DNA from: Bradyrhizobium sp. 170
GTDB lineage: Bacteria; Pseudomonadota; Alphaproteobacteria; Rhizobiales; Xanthobacteraceae
Assembly (NCBI RefSeq): GCF_023101085.1
Contig: NZ_CP064703.1
Coordinates: forward strand, 6,696,001 to 6,760,000
Direction: 5' to 3'
Length of the DNA: 64,000 nucleotides
Shown here: one piece after another, positions 37,052 to 46,032 of the stretch
How positions within the stretch are numbered: position 1 is the stretch's first letter
Layout: every line of letters starts with the position of its first letter
The notes under the pieces: generated by a model
The model's input: the letters and a program-made list of their open reading frames with translations, nothing else
What the model was told of the DNA's origin: nothing
Databases searched by the model: none
Made by a program: the position numbers and the translations under genes

Positions 37052-38050
37052 ATGCAACAGGAAACTCAGCGGCGAAAAGGCGTCCCCGGGCTGATGAATT
37101 CACGCCCCACACCTGCTGGCGAGGGAGCCGGTGCGCAGTCGAGCACCGCGTCGGACGTGCCGTGCAGCCGCGACAGCAAGAAAACCAGGGTGCTCGTAAC
37201 CGGCGCCGACGGGTTCGTCGGACGTCATCTGGTTCCGTATCTTGTCGCGCAGGGATATGCCGTGATCGCTGCATCGAGAGCGGCAACCACCTTCGACAAT
37301 CCGAACGTGACCGCCATTCCGCTTCCGGATCTCTCGCGGCTGTTCGACTGGCAACCCCTGCTGGACCAATGCGACACCATCGTTCATCTTGCAGGCATTG
37401 CTCACAAATACGCCGGCGACGATTTTTATGATCGCGTGAATCATCGCGCGACGTCGGCGCTGGCACGGGCGATATCGCGCGGCGCGACAAAGCATCTGGT
37501 GTTCATTTCCTCGATCGCCGCCCAGTCCGGCTCATTTGCGGATCATCACCTGACTGAGGATGATTTTCCGACACCGAACAATGCGTATGGGCGGTCCAAA
37601 TTTGCCGCCGAGCAGGCCATACGCGCGGCCGGCATTTCGTTTACAATACTGCGTCCCGTCGTGATTTACGGCGAAGGCGAGAAGGGAAACTTTGCGGTCG
37701 TTCACCGGCTTTCACGGCTTCCAATCCCGCTTCCGTTCGGAGGGTTGACCGCGCAGCGATCCGTACTGTCGATCCAGAATTTCAATTCGGCCGTCGAGAC
37801 CGCGCTGAACAATCCCGGCGCGCGGGGAGAAACCTTTATCGTATCAGATCCTGCACCGATCACGGTAGCAAATCTCATTGCCCGTCACCGCACCAGCCTC
37901 GGCAGGTCACCCTGGTTGGTGCCTGTACCCGAAAGCTGGCTCAAGGCGACCCTCAAGGTCATGGGCCAGGGCGCGATCTGGGAGCGAATTGGACGGCCCC
38001 TGGTGGCCCCTCCAAGAAAACTTCTTTCGATCGGCTGGAAGCCATCCTGA
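37052..38050 (+). CDS. NAD-dependent nucleotide-sugar epimerase/dehydratase (SDR)
   Basis: Up to 332 residues. The NAD site RVLVTGADGFVGRHLVPYL starts near residue 46, followed by FISSIAAQSG, the catalytic NAYGRSKFAAEQAI (Tyr-x3-Lys) and ILRPVVIYGEG. The family acts as a C4-reductase or epimerase late in a UDP-sugar route. The true start is uncertain: ATG 37052 and ATG 37094 both add an unconserved N-terminal stretch. Probably related to 4-keto-sugar reductases used for UDP-QuiNAc or FucNAc; substrate not known. Confidence 0.85.
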   Translation: MQQETQRRKGVPGLMNSRPTPAGEGAGAQSSTASDVPCSRDSKKTRVLVTGADGFVGRHLVPYLVAQGYAVIAASRAATTFDNPNVTAIPLPDLSRLFDWQPLLDQCDTIVHLAGIAHKYAGDDFYDRVNHRATSALARAISRGATKHLVFISSIAAQSGSFADHHLTEDDFPTPNNAYGRSKFAAEQAIRAAGISFTILRPVVIYGEGEKGNFAVVHRLSRLPIPLPFGGLTAQRSVLSIQNFNSAVETALNNPGARGETFIVSDPAPITVANLIARHRTSLGRSPWLVPVPESWLKATLKVMGQGAIWERIGRPLVAPPRKLLSIGWKPS

Positions 38051-38087
38051 GCGATCTGCGCCCGCTATCCGTTGGCGGCTGGATGCC

Positions 38088-40151
38088 TCAACTGCAGCGG
38101 ATTTTTCGGCCGGTGGTAGGCGCCGTGAGTATCAACACCGTGTCGAGCTTCCAGGGCGCAGCCCGGGCGCAGAGTTGCTGGTCGCTCAACGGTTCGGAGC
38201 TGGCGTCCTTGTAATCCGCAAAGCCGTAATGCGGCTCCTTCGGGCATTTCAGCGCCGGCGGGTTCAGTCCTTTCAGCATGGGCGCGCCGAGGATCGCGGG
38301 GACGAAAAGCGGATCCTGGCGGCACTCCACGGCGATGGTCCAGAAAGGTACGTTGTCGGGCGGTACGAATACTGCCGCGCGGTGCGACTGCGTGATTCCC
38401 ATTGCCAGCAATGTCGCTTTGACCTGCCATCCTGGAGTACGCTTCATATCGCTCGCCAGCGCATAGCGGGCCGGATGCCCCGGCGTCAAAAGTTCGATGA
38501 GGCGTTGCCGGGTTGTCGTCTCGGCGCCGGCGCTTTCACCAGAAACCACGCGCGCCCGCGCCTGAACCTCCGCAAACAGAGCACCCAACCTGTACGCGCT
38601 TTGCCGCTTTTCCTGAGTCGCAAACGCGACGAGCAGCAGCGCACCCACAACAAAGCCCGGCATACGAGGGTTGGGAAAAAGTTTTTCGAAATGAGCGCCG
38701 CGGTAGGCGCAGACAAATACGATTGCCGTCCAGGTCCCGACGTTGACGAAGTAATAGCCGGATCCACCGGGGACATTGATCAGCAGAACGGGGACCACGC
38801 TGGCGATCGCCATCACGGCAACCGCTTCGGCGCATCTTTGGTCCTGCGGCGTTCCACCCCGCCATACCTGAAACGCAACATAAAGCAGCACAAGGTTTGC
38901 AGCGATGTTCGGCAAGGCGCCGCGCGGATGCTCGCGGATAAAGCCCAACGGTTCGAGCGCCTCCAGCAGCATCCGCGCACTGGGGGAGATGATCGCGATT
39001 GCAAGGATCACAAGCAGAAGGAGTGGCGCAGCCAGCTTGATCAGGCCCAGCGGCGTCGTGCCCATTCGCCGCCACAACAGGAATCCGGCCCCACCTGCGA
39101 GAACGGCGCCGACAGAAATCTTCGAAAGCAGAATCAGCAGGCCTGCAACGCCGAGCGCTGTGACCTGCAAGCTGAGGCGATGACGCCGCTCAGAATCGGC
39201 GATCTCCGCCAGCAGCGGCAACGCCAACAAAAACATGATCATCGCGAGGAAATAGGACTCCGAGACCAGATAGGACGTCCATCCCCACAGGTCGGCCACA
39301 AACAGCAGCAGCAGCGAACCCAGCGTGATCAGGGCACCATTGGCGGGCCCCTCTCCGGGCCGGCGAAACAGGTGGATCGCGAGCGACAGGCCGAACAGCA
39401 GCATCGGAATGGCGATAATTTGCCCGCCGATGGAGTAGGCCTCCAGCGTCGGTACCCCGAGCCAAAGGCCGATGCAGCCGAGCCAGATGTGGGACAGCAC
39501 ATGGTATTTGGTGGAAAGGAGTCCATCGAGGCCGGTGCTCAGCACACCATACTTGACGAGCATGTTGGCGATCGAGGCATGAAAAATAGTGTCGAGTTGG
39601 TGGATGCCCGTCAGCGCCAGTTCGAGCGTGAGGACCGATCCATAGGCGCGCGAATTGATCACCAGGAAATAGCCGAAACCGAAGAGGCCACCGCAGGCAA
39701 CGGCGAACACCCACCTGCCGGCGGGGGCTTTGCGCATGGCCCAGGCGGTGTGCGAGATGCCCGCAGCCAGCAGTCCAATAAACAGCGGATAGGTGACGAC
39801 GTCGGCCAAAGGCCCGTTCAACCAGGCAAGGCATGGCAGAAAAATCACCGCCACGGTCGAAATCAGCAGTGCGCTGTACGCGCCACCGCGCTCGACGTGG
39901 CGGACCGTCAACAACGTCGCACAGGCGATGACAGCGCATGGCAACAGGAACGCCTTGACGAAAACGAACCAGTGTGGGCTCCCCAACGGCCAGCGCACGA
40001 TGGCCACCATGACCGCCGACACCGCCGTCATGGTCCAGCAGAACATAGCCGCGAAATAGATCGGGCTTGGTTGGCGGGCGGCAAGCAGCTGCGTTGGATC
40101 GGGCGCCGATTCAGCCAGCCAGCGCCGAGACAATTGTTCAGTAGCTTGCAC
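38088..40151 (-). CDS. Large multi-pass membrane protein of unknown function (possible GT-C-type enzyme)
   Basis: 687 residues from GTG 40151, rich in hydrophobic segments from about residue 30 to 490 and ending in a soluble tail of about 190 residues. No firm family assignment can be made. A periplasmic loop contains SRAYGSVLTLELALTGIHQL and KYHVLSHIWLGCIGLWLG. The architecture resembles polyprenol-sugar-dependent glycosyltransferases or O-antigen modifying proteins. It is convergent with the epimerase gene (37-bp gap) and within the polysaccharide locus. Confidence 0.6.
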   Translation of the reverse strand: MQATEQLSRRWLAESAPDPTQLLAARQPSPIYFAAMFCWTMTAVSAVMVAIVRWPLGSPHWFVFVKAFLLPCAVIACATLLTVRHVERGGAYSALLISTVAVIFLPCLAWLNGPLADVVTYPLFIGLLAAGISHTAWAMRKAPAGRWVFAVACGGLFGFGYFLVINSRAYGSVLTLELALTGIHQLDTIFHASIANMLVKYGVLSTGLDGLLSTKYHVLSHIWLGCIGLWLGVPTLEAYSIGGQIIAIPMLLFGLSLAIHLFRRPGEGPANGALITLGSLLLLFVADLWGWTSYLVSESYFLAMIMFLLALPLLAEIADSERRHRLSLQVTALGVAGLLILLSKISVGAVLAGGAGFLLWRRMGTTPLGLIKLAAPLLLLVILAIAIISPSARMLLEALEPLGFIREHPRGALPNIAANLVLLYVAFQVWRGGTPQDQRCAEAVAVMAIASVVPVLLINVPGGSGYYFVNVGTWTAIVFVCAYRGAHFEKLFPNPRMPGFVVGALLLVAFATQEKRQSAYRLGALFAEVQARARVVSGESAGAETTTRQRLIELLTPGHPARYALASDMKRTPGWQVKATLLAMGITQSHRAAVFVPPDNVPFWTIAVECRQDPLFVPAILGAPMLKGLNPPALKCPKEPHYGFADYKDASSEPLSDQQLCARAAPWKLDTVLILTAPTTGRKIRCS

Positions 40152-40303
40152 GCGATCGAACCTGCTTTTTGACCAGGGGACTCAAGGGATAGTCCTCGCC
40201 TGGCGCTCATCTGGCGACGAGCCGAAGACGCGGCGCAGAACGCGCCCGAAATAGGTCAATCCATGCCCTTGCGCTAGCATATTCGGCCGGAATTCACCAC
40301 TCC

Positions 40304-41797
40304 ATGGGAGCTTGCACGATCTGCCCCCCTGCCGTATCTAACGACCCGAAAATAGAGGCGTTTCCGGGCCAAAACCGGAACCGGTTGCCGCTTGGATCCG
40401 CCAAATTGCCAGACAAGAGCCACCTTACCATCGCCGAGAGCGACACGATCGAGCAGGCATTCCAGCGGCTCAATGCCAACATGCTCGGGATCCTGTTTGC
40501 CCGTGACGCCGACGGACGTGTCATCGGCGCCGTCACGGACGGCGACATCCGCCGGCGGCTGCTGACGGGAATATCGATCCAGGGCGAGGTCGCAAGCTGC
40601 ATCAACCGCAACTTTGTATGGGCGCGCGCCGGAGCGCCCCGCGAACAAATCCTCAAGCTGCTCGACCAGCGGGTTCATGTCGTTCCGATCCTCGACGCCA
40701 ACGGCCGGCTGGTGGACGTGTTCAGCCGCGATCTGTTCAATCTCGGCCAGGAGAGCGAAGTATTCGCCCGCGCGCGCTCGCCGGTTCGCATCAGTTTCTC
40801 CGGCGGCGGCACCGACCTCACGCATTACTTCGTCGACAATGACGGCGGCTCCGTCATTAACGCGACCATTGCGATGTACGCGCATGCGACGCTGCGCCGG
40901 CGCAACGACAACCGGATCAGAATCTACTCGCACGATTTTCGCTGCACGGTCGAAGCGGAAAATCTCGCCAGCCTCGGCAGCGAAGGCGAACTGGCGCTGA
41001 TCAAATCGGTCGTACGCCTGATCCAGCCGGCCTACGGCTTCGATCTCGACGTCTCGGCCGATTTTCCGGTGGGCTCCGGCCTCGGCGGCTCGGCGGTGGT
41101 GTCGTCCGCCATCATCGGCTGCTTCAACGAATTCCGCTCCGATCGGTGGGACCGCCATGAGATTGCGGAAATGGCCTTTCAGGCCGAACGGCTGATGCTC
41201 AACATTCCCGGCGGCTGGCAGGACCAGTACGCCACCGTGTTCGGCGGCTTCAATCACATGGAGTTTTCGTCCGAGCAGAACACCATCGTTCCGCTTCGCC
41301 TCGAACCCAATATCGTCGCCGAGCTCGAGGAAAGCCTGGTGCTTTGCTACACCGGCGCCAGCCATGATTCCGGTTCGATCCACCGGGATCAGAAGCAGCA
41401 GCATGAAACCAGCGATGCTGTCGCGGCCGCGGCCAAGCAAAAGGAAGTGACGCGCGAAATCCGGCATCATCTGCTGCGCGGCCAGCTTCTGGAGTGCGGC
41501 CGCCTGATCGACGAGGCATGGCACGCCAAGCGTCGCCTGAGTTCGCTCATCAGTTCTGACGACCTCGATGCGATCTATGATCTCGCGAAAGCCAACGGCG
41601 CGGTCGGCGGCAAGCTGCTGGGCGCCGGCGGCGGCGGCTATTTCATCTTCTTCGTCCGTCCGTTCCAGCGCTATCCGCTGATCGCGGCGCTCGAGCAGAA
41701 AGGCCTGTCCTGCTCCCGCATCGCATTTGAGGAAAACGGGCTGCGGACCTGGAAATCGCGCATTCGAGGAGCGCCGGCCAAGGGCGGCGCCGCATAA
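40304..41797 (+). CDS. CBS-domain GHMP kinase fusion (HddA-like sugar kinase)
   Basis: 497 residues. Residues about 40-155 form a CBS pair (GILFARDADGRVIGAVTDGD and VVPILDANGRLVDVFSRDL). From about 165 there is a GHMP kinase: opening ARSPVRISFSGGGTDLTHYF, the ATP loop PVGSGLGGSAVVSSAI near 257, and the C-terminal LLGAGGGGYFIFF. The SGGGTD start is that of D-glycero-D-manno-heptose-7-phosphate kinase (HddA). CBS domains usually bind adenine nucleotides, so activity may respond to energy state or SAM. It begins the plus-strand module 40.3-47.6 kb. The heptose assignment is likely but not proven. Confidence 0.82.
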   Translation: MGACTICPPAVSNDPKIEAFPGQNRNRLPLGSAKLPDKSHLTIAESDTIEQAFQRLNANMLGILFARDADGRVIGAVTDGDIRRRLLTGISIQGEVASCINRNFVWARAGAPREQILKLLDQRVHVVPILDANGRLVDVFSRDLFNLGQESEVFARARSPVRISFSGGGTDLTHYFVDNDGGSVINATIAMYAHATLRRRNDNRIRIYSHDFRCTVEAENLASLGSEGELALIKSVVRLIQPAYGFDLDVSADFPVGSGLGGSAVVSSAIIGCFNEFRSDRWDRHEIAEMAFQAERLMLNIPGGWQDQYATVFGGFNHMEFSSEQNTIVPLRLEPNIVAELEESLVLCYTGASHDSGSIHRDQKQQHETSDAVAAAAKQKEVTREIRHHLLRGQLLECGRLIDEAWHAKRRLSSLISSDDLDAIYDLAKANGAVGGKLLGAGGGGYFIFFVRPFQRYPLIAALEQKGLSCSRIAFEENGLRTWKSRIRGAPAKGGAA

Positions 41798-41818
41798 ATC
41801 TGGATACCGAGAAGGTTC

Positions 41819-43738
41819 ATGAACTCAACCAACCAGGCGGCACCAATCCGGATCGGCAATCGTTCGATCGGCAACGGTCAGCCGTGCTATGTCATTGCGG
41901 AAGTCGGCAATAACCACAACGGCGACTTCGATCGCGCCATCGCGCTGGTCGACGCCGCGGTCGCAGCCGGCGCGGATTGTGCAAAATTCCAGATGCGCAA
42001 GCTGGACGAGGTTTACCGCGCATCGAGCCTTTCCGGAAAAGACGACGACCTCGCCGTCGAATACACCCTCGACCTGTTGCGCCGCTTCGAGCTGACCACA
42101 GAGCAGCAGCGCCGCGTGGCGGACTATTGCGCCTCGAAGAGCATCCAGTACCTCTGCACGCCCTGGGACGCGTCGAGCGTCGCAACGCTGGAGACGTTCG
42201 GGGTTCAGGCCTACAAGGTGGCGTCCGCCGACCTGACCAACCTGCCTTTGCTGGCGAAACTGACCGCGACCGGCAAGACGCTGATCGTCTCGACCGGCAT
42301 GAGCACGTCGGATGAAATTCGCGCAGCGGCGAAATTTCTCGACGACCGCTCGGCCAACTATGTGCTGCTGCATTGCCAGAGCACCTACCCTGCCGCGCTT
42401 CACAATATTCACCTGCGCTTCATGGAGACCTTAAGGGAGATCCATCCCTTCGTCGGCTATTCCGGTCACGAGCGCGGAACCGCGGTTTCGATCGGCGCGG
42501 TTGCGATGGGCGCGGTCGTGATCGAACGCCACATCACGCTCGATCGCGAAATGGAAGGCCCGGACCACGCGGCAAGCCTCGAGCCGGAGGAATTCAAGGC
42601 GCTGGTGTCAGGCATTCGCGAACTGGAAACGGCGCGCGGCGAAAAGCTTGCGGAGCGCGCGCTGAGCCAGGGCGAGCTGATCAACCGCGAGAACCTCGCC
42701 AAGAGCCTGGTGGCGGCCCGGGACATTGCGGCCGGCACTGTCGTCGCCGAGAGCGATGTCGCCGTCAAAAGCCCGGGCCAGGGCCTGTCGCCGCTTAAAA
42801 TGCCTGCCTTGATCGGCCGGCGCCTCAACCGCGCGATGGCGAGAGACGACTACTTCTTTCAGAGCGACCTCGCCGACGGCGCCACAACCGCGCGACGCTA
42901 TCGTTTCGACCGTCCCTGGGGCGTACCGGTTCGCTATCACGACACGCAACGGTTTCTGGAAATCTGCCAGCCCGACATCATCGAATTCCATCTCAGCTAC
43001 AGCGACATGGAGCGCGATCCGGCCGCTTATCTGTCCGGCACCTACGATCTCGGCTTCGTCGTGCACGCGCCCGAACTGTTCGCGGGCAGCAAGCTGATGG
43101 ACCTGGCGACATCAGACGAAGGGCTGCGCCGCTATTCGCTGGAGCAGACCCAGGCCGTCATCGACATCACGCGCGGATTGAAGAAGTTCTTTCCCAAGAC
43201 CAAACGTCCGCCGATCGTCGCCAATATCGGCGGCTTCACCATGGACGAGCCGCTGTCTGCGGAATGGAAGGCGGAGTGCTACCGCATTTTCGCCGCCAGT
43301 CTCGCGGAACTCGATCTCGACGGCGTCGAATTGATTCCGCAGACCATGGCGCCGTTCCCGTGGCATTTCGGCGGGCAGCGGCACCAGAACATCTTCATCT
43401 TCCCGGACGAGTCGGCCGCATTCTGCGCCAGGCATAATCTGCGGATGTGTGTCGATATCTCGCATACCAAGCTTGCCGCCAATCATTTCGGCTTCGATTT
43501 CGCGAAAGGACTCGCGCTGCTCGGCCCCCATACAGCGCATCTCCACTTTGGCGATGCCAAGGGCCTTGATGGCGAAGGCTTGCAGATCGGCGAAGGCGAG
43601 ATTGATTTCGACGAGATCGGCGCCGTGCTGCGCAAGCACGCTCCCGAAGCCTCGTTCATCCCCGAGATATGGCAGGGCCACAAGAACATGGGCGAAGGAT
43701 TCTGGACGGCGCTCGAGCGCCTCGAGGACCGGATATGA
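41819..43738 (+). CDS. NeuB-family nonulosonate synthase fused to a TIM-barrel isomerase-like domain
   Basis: 639 residues. Residues about 10-275 are a NeuB barrel (VIAEVGNNHNGDFDRAI, LHCQSTYPAALHNI, VGYSGHERGTAVSI, IERHITLDREMEGPDHAAS) that condenses phosphoenolpyruvate with an aldose. Residues about 295-355 form the antifreeze-like SAF domain (SLVAARDIAAGTVVAESD). From about 365 a second domain resembles sugar-phosphate isomerases (GFVVHAPELFAGSKL, VDISHTKLAANHFGFDF, HLHFGDAKGLDGEGLQIGEG). Ordinary NeuB or PseI proteins end after SAF at about 350 residues. The fusion suggests that the barrel makes or removes the aldose or acts on the product. Followed with a 4-bp overlap by a CMP-sugar synthetase. 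Confidence 0.85.
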   Translation: MNSTNQAAPIRIGNRSIGNGQPCYVIAEVGNNHNGDFDRAIALVDAAVAAGADCAKFQMRKLDEVYRASSLSGKDDDLAVEYTLDLLRRFELTTEQQRRVADYCASKSIQYLCTPWDASSVATLETFGVQAYKVASADLTNLPLLAKLTATGKTLIVSTGMSTSDEIRAAAKFLDDRSANYVLLHCQSTYPAALHNIHLRFMETLREIHPFVGYSGHERGTAVSIGAVAMGAVVIERHITLDREMEGPDHAASLEPEEFKALVSGIRELETARGEKLAERALSQGELINRENLAKSLVAARDIAAGTVVAESDVAVKSPGQGLSPLKMPALIGRRLNRAMARDDYFFQSDLADGATTARRYRFDRPWGVPVRYHDTQRFLEICQPDIIEFHLSYSDMERDPAAYLSGTYDLGFVVHAPELFAGSKLMDLATSDEGLRRYSLEQTQAVIDITRGLKKFFPKTKRPPIVANIGGFTMDEPLSAEWKAECYRIFAASLAELDLDGVELIPQTMAPFPWHFGGQRHQNIFIFPDESAAFCARHNLRMCVDISHTKLAANHFGFDFAKGLALLGPHTAHLHFGDAKGLDGEGLQIGEGEIDFDEIGAVLRKHAPEASFIPEIWQGHKNMGEGFWTALERLEDRI

Positions 43739-44436
43739 CGAGGGTTACGCCCGGGCGGACGCTGGCCGTGATCGCGGCGCGCGGCGGCTCCAAGGGAATT
43801 CCGCAGAAGAACCTGATCGATCTGTGCGGCAAGCCGCTGATTGCCTGGACCGTCATGCAGGCGGCCGCCGCGAAGGGCGTCGATGTCGTGGCGGTCTCGT
43901 CCGACAGCGACCAGATCCTCGAGGCCGCGGAAGCCGCCGGCGCCGTCGGCGTCCGGCGTCCTGACGATATCTCCGGCGATCTCGCCTCGTCGGAAGCGGC
44001 GTGGCTGCACGCGCTGGAGCAGCTCGATGGAAAGCTCGGCCCGTTCGGAAGGGTCGTCGCGCTGCAGGCAACATCGCCGATCCGGGAATCCAGCGACATC
44101 GAACAGGCGCTCGCGACGTTCGACCGGGAGGAACTCGACAGCCTGCTCTCGGTCTGCGAGGTCGAGGATTATTTCAACTGGCGCATCGGCGCCGATGGGC
44201 CCGAACCGATCAACTACGATTTCCGCAATCGGCGGATGCGGCAGCAGATCGAAAAGCGGTATTTGGAAAACGGCTCGTTCTACGTTCTAATTCCCTCGCT
44301 GCTACGCGAACACAACAACCGGCTCGGCGGCAAGATCGGAATGCATCTGATGGAGCGCCACAAAATGTTCCAGATCGATCGCCCGGAAGACATCAGGCTT
44401 TGTGCGGCCATCATGCGCAGCTACGGCTATGCATAG
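43735..44436 (+). CDS. CMP-nonulosonate (acylneuraminate-type) cytidylyltransferase
   Basis: 233 residues starting at ATG 43735 (ATGA overlap with the previous stop). AVIAARGGSKGIPQKNLIDL is the CTP-binding signature of NeuA-type enzymes, and LQATSPIRESSDIEQAL follows. It would activate the product of the upstream synthase as a CMP-sugar. It differs clearly from the second such enzyme at 49873-50562, consistent with a different substrate. In the nearest functional analogy, the PtmB/NeuA step follows the synthase. Confidence 0.88.
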   Translation: MTRVTPGRTLAVIAARGGSKGIPQKNLIDLCGKPLIAWTVMQAAAAKGVDVVAVSSDSDQILEAAEAAGAVGVRRPDDISGDLASSEAAWLHALEQLDGKLGPFGRVVALQATSPIRESSDIEQALATFDREELDSLLSVCEVEDYFNWRIGADGPEPINYDFRNRRMRQQIEKRYLENGSFYVLIPSLLREHNNRLGGKIGMHLMERHKMFQIDRPEDIRLCAAIMRSYGYA

Positions 44437-45190
44437 TCCCGCAGCCTTTTCGCTGGAAGGCAAGACTGCCGTCGTCACCGGGGCGTCGCGCGGCATTGGC
44501 GCGGCCATTGCTGGCGGTCTGCAGGCCAGCGGCGCAAAGGTGTTCGGCCTCAGCCGGAGCGGCACGGCGCCTTCGCATGTCACGGCGGTCAAATGCAATC
44601 TAGCCGATGATGCCGCCATCGGGTCCGTGTTCGATAATCTTTCGAAGACCGGAGAACGGCTCGACGTGCTGGTCAATGCGGCGGGCATCAGCCTTCCCGC
44701 CTCCGCGACGATCAGCGAACTCCAGAGATTCCGCGACACGCTGGCGGTCGACCTGAGCGGCGTCTACGCGACGATCCTTGCGGCCTATCCGCTCCTGAAG
44801 AAGGCGGGCGGCGGCTCGATCATCAACGTCACCAGCATCAACTCGGTGCGCGGCTTTCCCGGAAATCCCGGCTATGTCGCGGCCAAGGCCGGTCTTGCCG
44901 GCCTCACCCGGGCGCTTGCCGCGGACTACGCGCGCGATCGTATTCGCGTGAACGCGCTCGCGCCCGGCTATGTCGCGACCGAGATGACCGCGAAAAGCTT
45001 TGCCGACCCGGCGAAGCATGAGGATCGCCGCCGCCACACCATGCTCGGCCGCTGGGGTAACCCGGACGATCTGGCCGGCGCCGCGGTTTTTCTGGCGTCA
45101 TCCGCTTCGGCCTATGTGACCGGCCAGGAACTGTTCGTCGATGGCGGCTGGACCACGAAGGGCCTTGCGATCAGCGAGGACAAGTCGTGA
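44429..45190 (+). CDS. SDR-family oxidoreductase, nonulosonate-type module (1)
   Basis: 253 residues from ATG 44429, overlapping the cytidylyltransferase stop by eight bases. Classical SDR features are visible: TAVVTGASRGIGAAIAGGL, NAAGI, INVTSINSVRGFPGNPGYVAAKA with Ser/Tyr/Lys, and the C-terminal GQELFVDGGWT. It probably reduces or oxidises a sugar hydroxyl; substrate unknown. Confidence 0.85.
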   Translation: MHSPAAFSLEGKTAVVTGASRGIGAAIAGGLQASGAKVFGLSRSGTAPSHVTAVKCNLADDAAIGSVFDNLSKTGERLDVLVNAAGISLPASATISELQRFRDTLAVDLSGVYATILAAYPLLKKAGGGSIINVTSINSVRGFPGNPGYVAAKAGLAGLTRALAADYARDRIRVNALAPGYVATEMTAKSFADPAKHEDRRRHTMLGRWGNPDDLAGAAVFLASSASAYVTGQELFVDGGWTTKGLAISEDKS

Positions 45191-46032
45191 CGACGCTCGA
45201 ACGCATCGGCTTCATGCAGGGACGGCTGTCGGCGATGGTCGGCGGCAAGATCCAGGCCTTCCCATGGAACGAATGGCACGAGGAATTTCCGCGTGGCAGC
45301 GCGCTTGGTCTGACCCGCATCGAATGGACCATCGACCAGGACCGCTTGCGCGAAAACCCGCTCAACACCGCCGCCGGGCAGAAGGAAATTATCGAGCTGT
45401 CCCGCCGCCACACGCTCAGAACCGCAAGCCTGACCGGCGACTGTTTCATGCAGGCGCCATTCTGGAAGGCCGATGGCGAGACGCAGAAATCGCTGGTGGC
45501 CGATCTCGATCTGGTGCTCGCCTCCTGCAGCACCCTCGCCATCGAATTCGTCGTGATTCCGCTGGTCGACAACGGCAGGATCGAGAGCGCCGCGCAGACC
45601 GAAACCCTGCTGCGCGTTCTGCTCGATCGCGCCTCCTCACTGTCGAAGCAGGGCGTCAGAATCGTTTTCGAATCCGACCTGCCGCCTGCCACGCTGGCGC
45701 AGTTCATCGACAAATTCCCGCGCGAGGTGTTCGGCATCAATTACGACAGCGGCAACAGCGCCGCGCTCGGCTACGATTCCGCCGAGGAGATTCCGGCCTA
45801 CGCCCCGCGCATTCTCAATGTGCATGTGAAGGACCGGCTGCTTGGCGGCACCACCGTGCCGCTCGGAACGGGTGCTGCGGATCTCGCCAAGACCATCCGG
45901 CTGATCGAGCAGTCCGGCTATCGCGGACAATATATTCTGCAGACGGCGCGCGCTGCCGACGGCGACCATGCCGGCGCGCTTGCACGATATCGCGACATGA
46001 CGGTGCGCTGGATCGAGGACGCCAGGCGATGA
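45187..46032 (+). CDS. TIM-barrel sugar phosphate isomerase/epimerase family protein
   Basis: 281 residues from GTG 45187 (GTGA overlap). It opens RIGFMQGRLSAMVGGKIQAF and has FGINYDSGNSAALGYDS, NVHVKDRLLGGTTVPLGTGA, typical of the AP-endonuclease-2-like (IolE/IolI/hydroxypyruvate isomerase) barrels, with conserved metal ligands Glu, Asp, His in the expected places. It lies between two SDR genes and may convert the sugar backbone used by the synthase. Confidence 0.82.
   Translation: MTTLERIGFMQGRLSAMVGGKIQAFPWNEWHEEFPRGSALGLTRIEWTIDQDRLRENPLNTAAGQKEIIELSRRHTLRTASLTGDCFMQAPFWKADGETQKSLVADLDLVLASCSTLAIEFVVIPLVDNGRIESAAQTETLLRVLLDRASSLSKQGVRIVFESDLPPATLAQFIDKFPREVFGINYDSGNSAALGYDSAEEIPAYAPRILNVHVKDRLLGGTTVPLGTGAADLAKTIRLIEQSGYRGQYILQTARAADGDHAGALARYRDMTVRWIEDARR

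Noticed and set aside
37878..40172. 764-codon plus-strand frame opposite the membrane protein
   Set aside because: Composition rich in Arg, Gln and His with no domain features; the minus strand has a coherent hydrophobic membrane protein.
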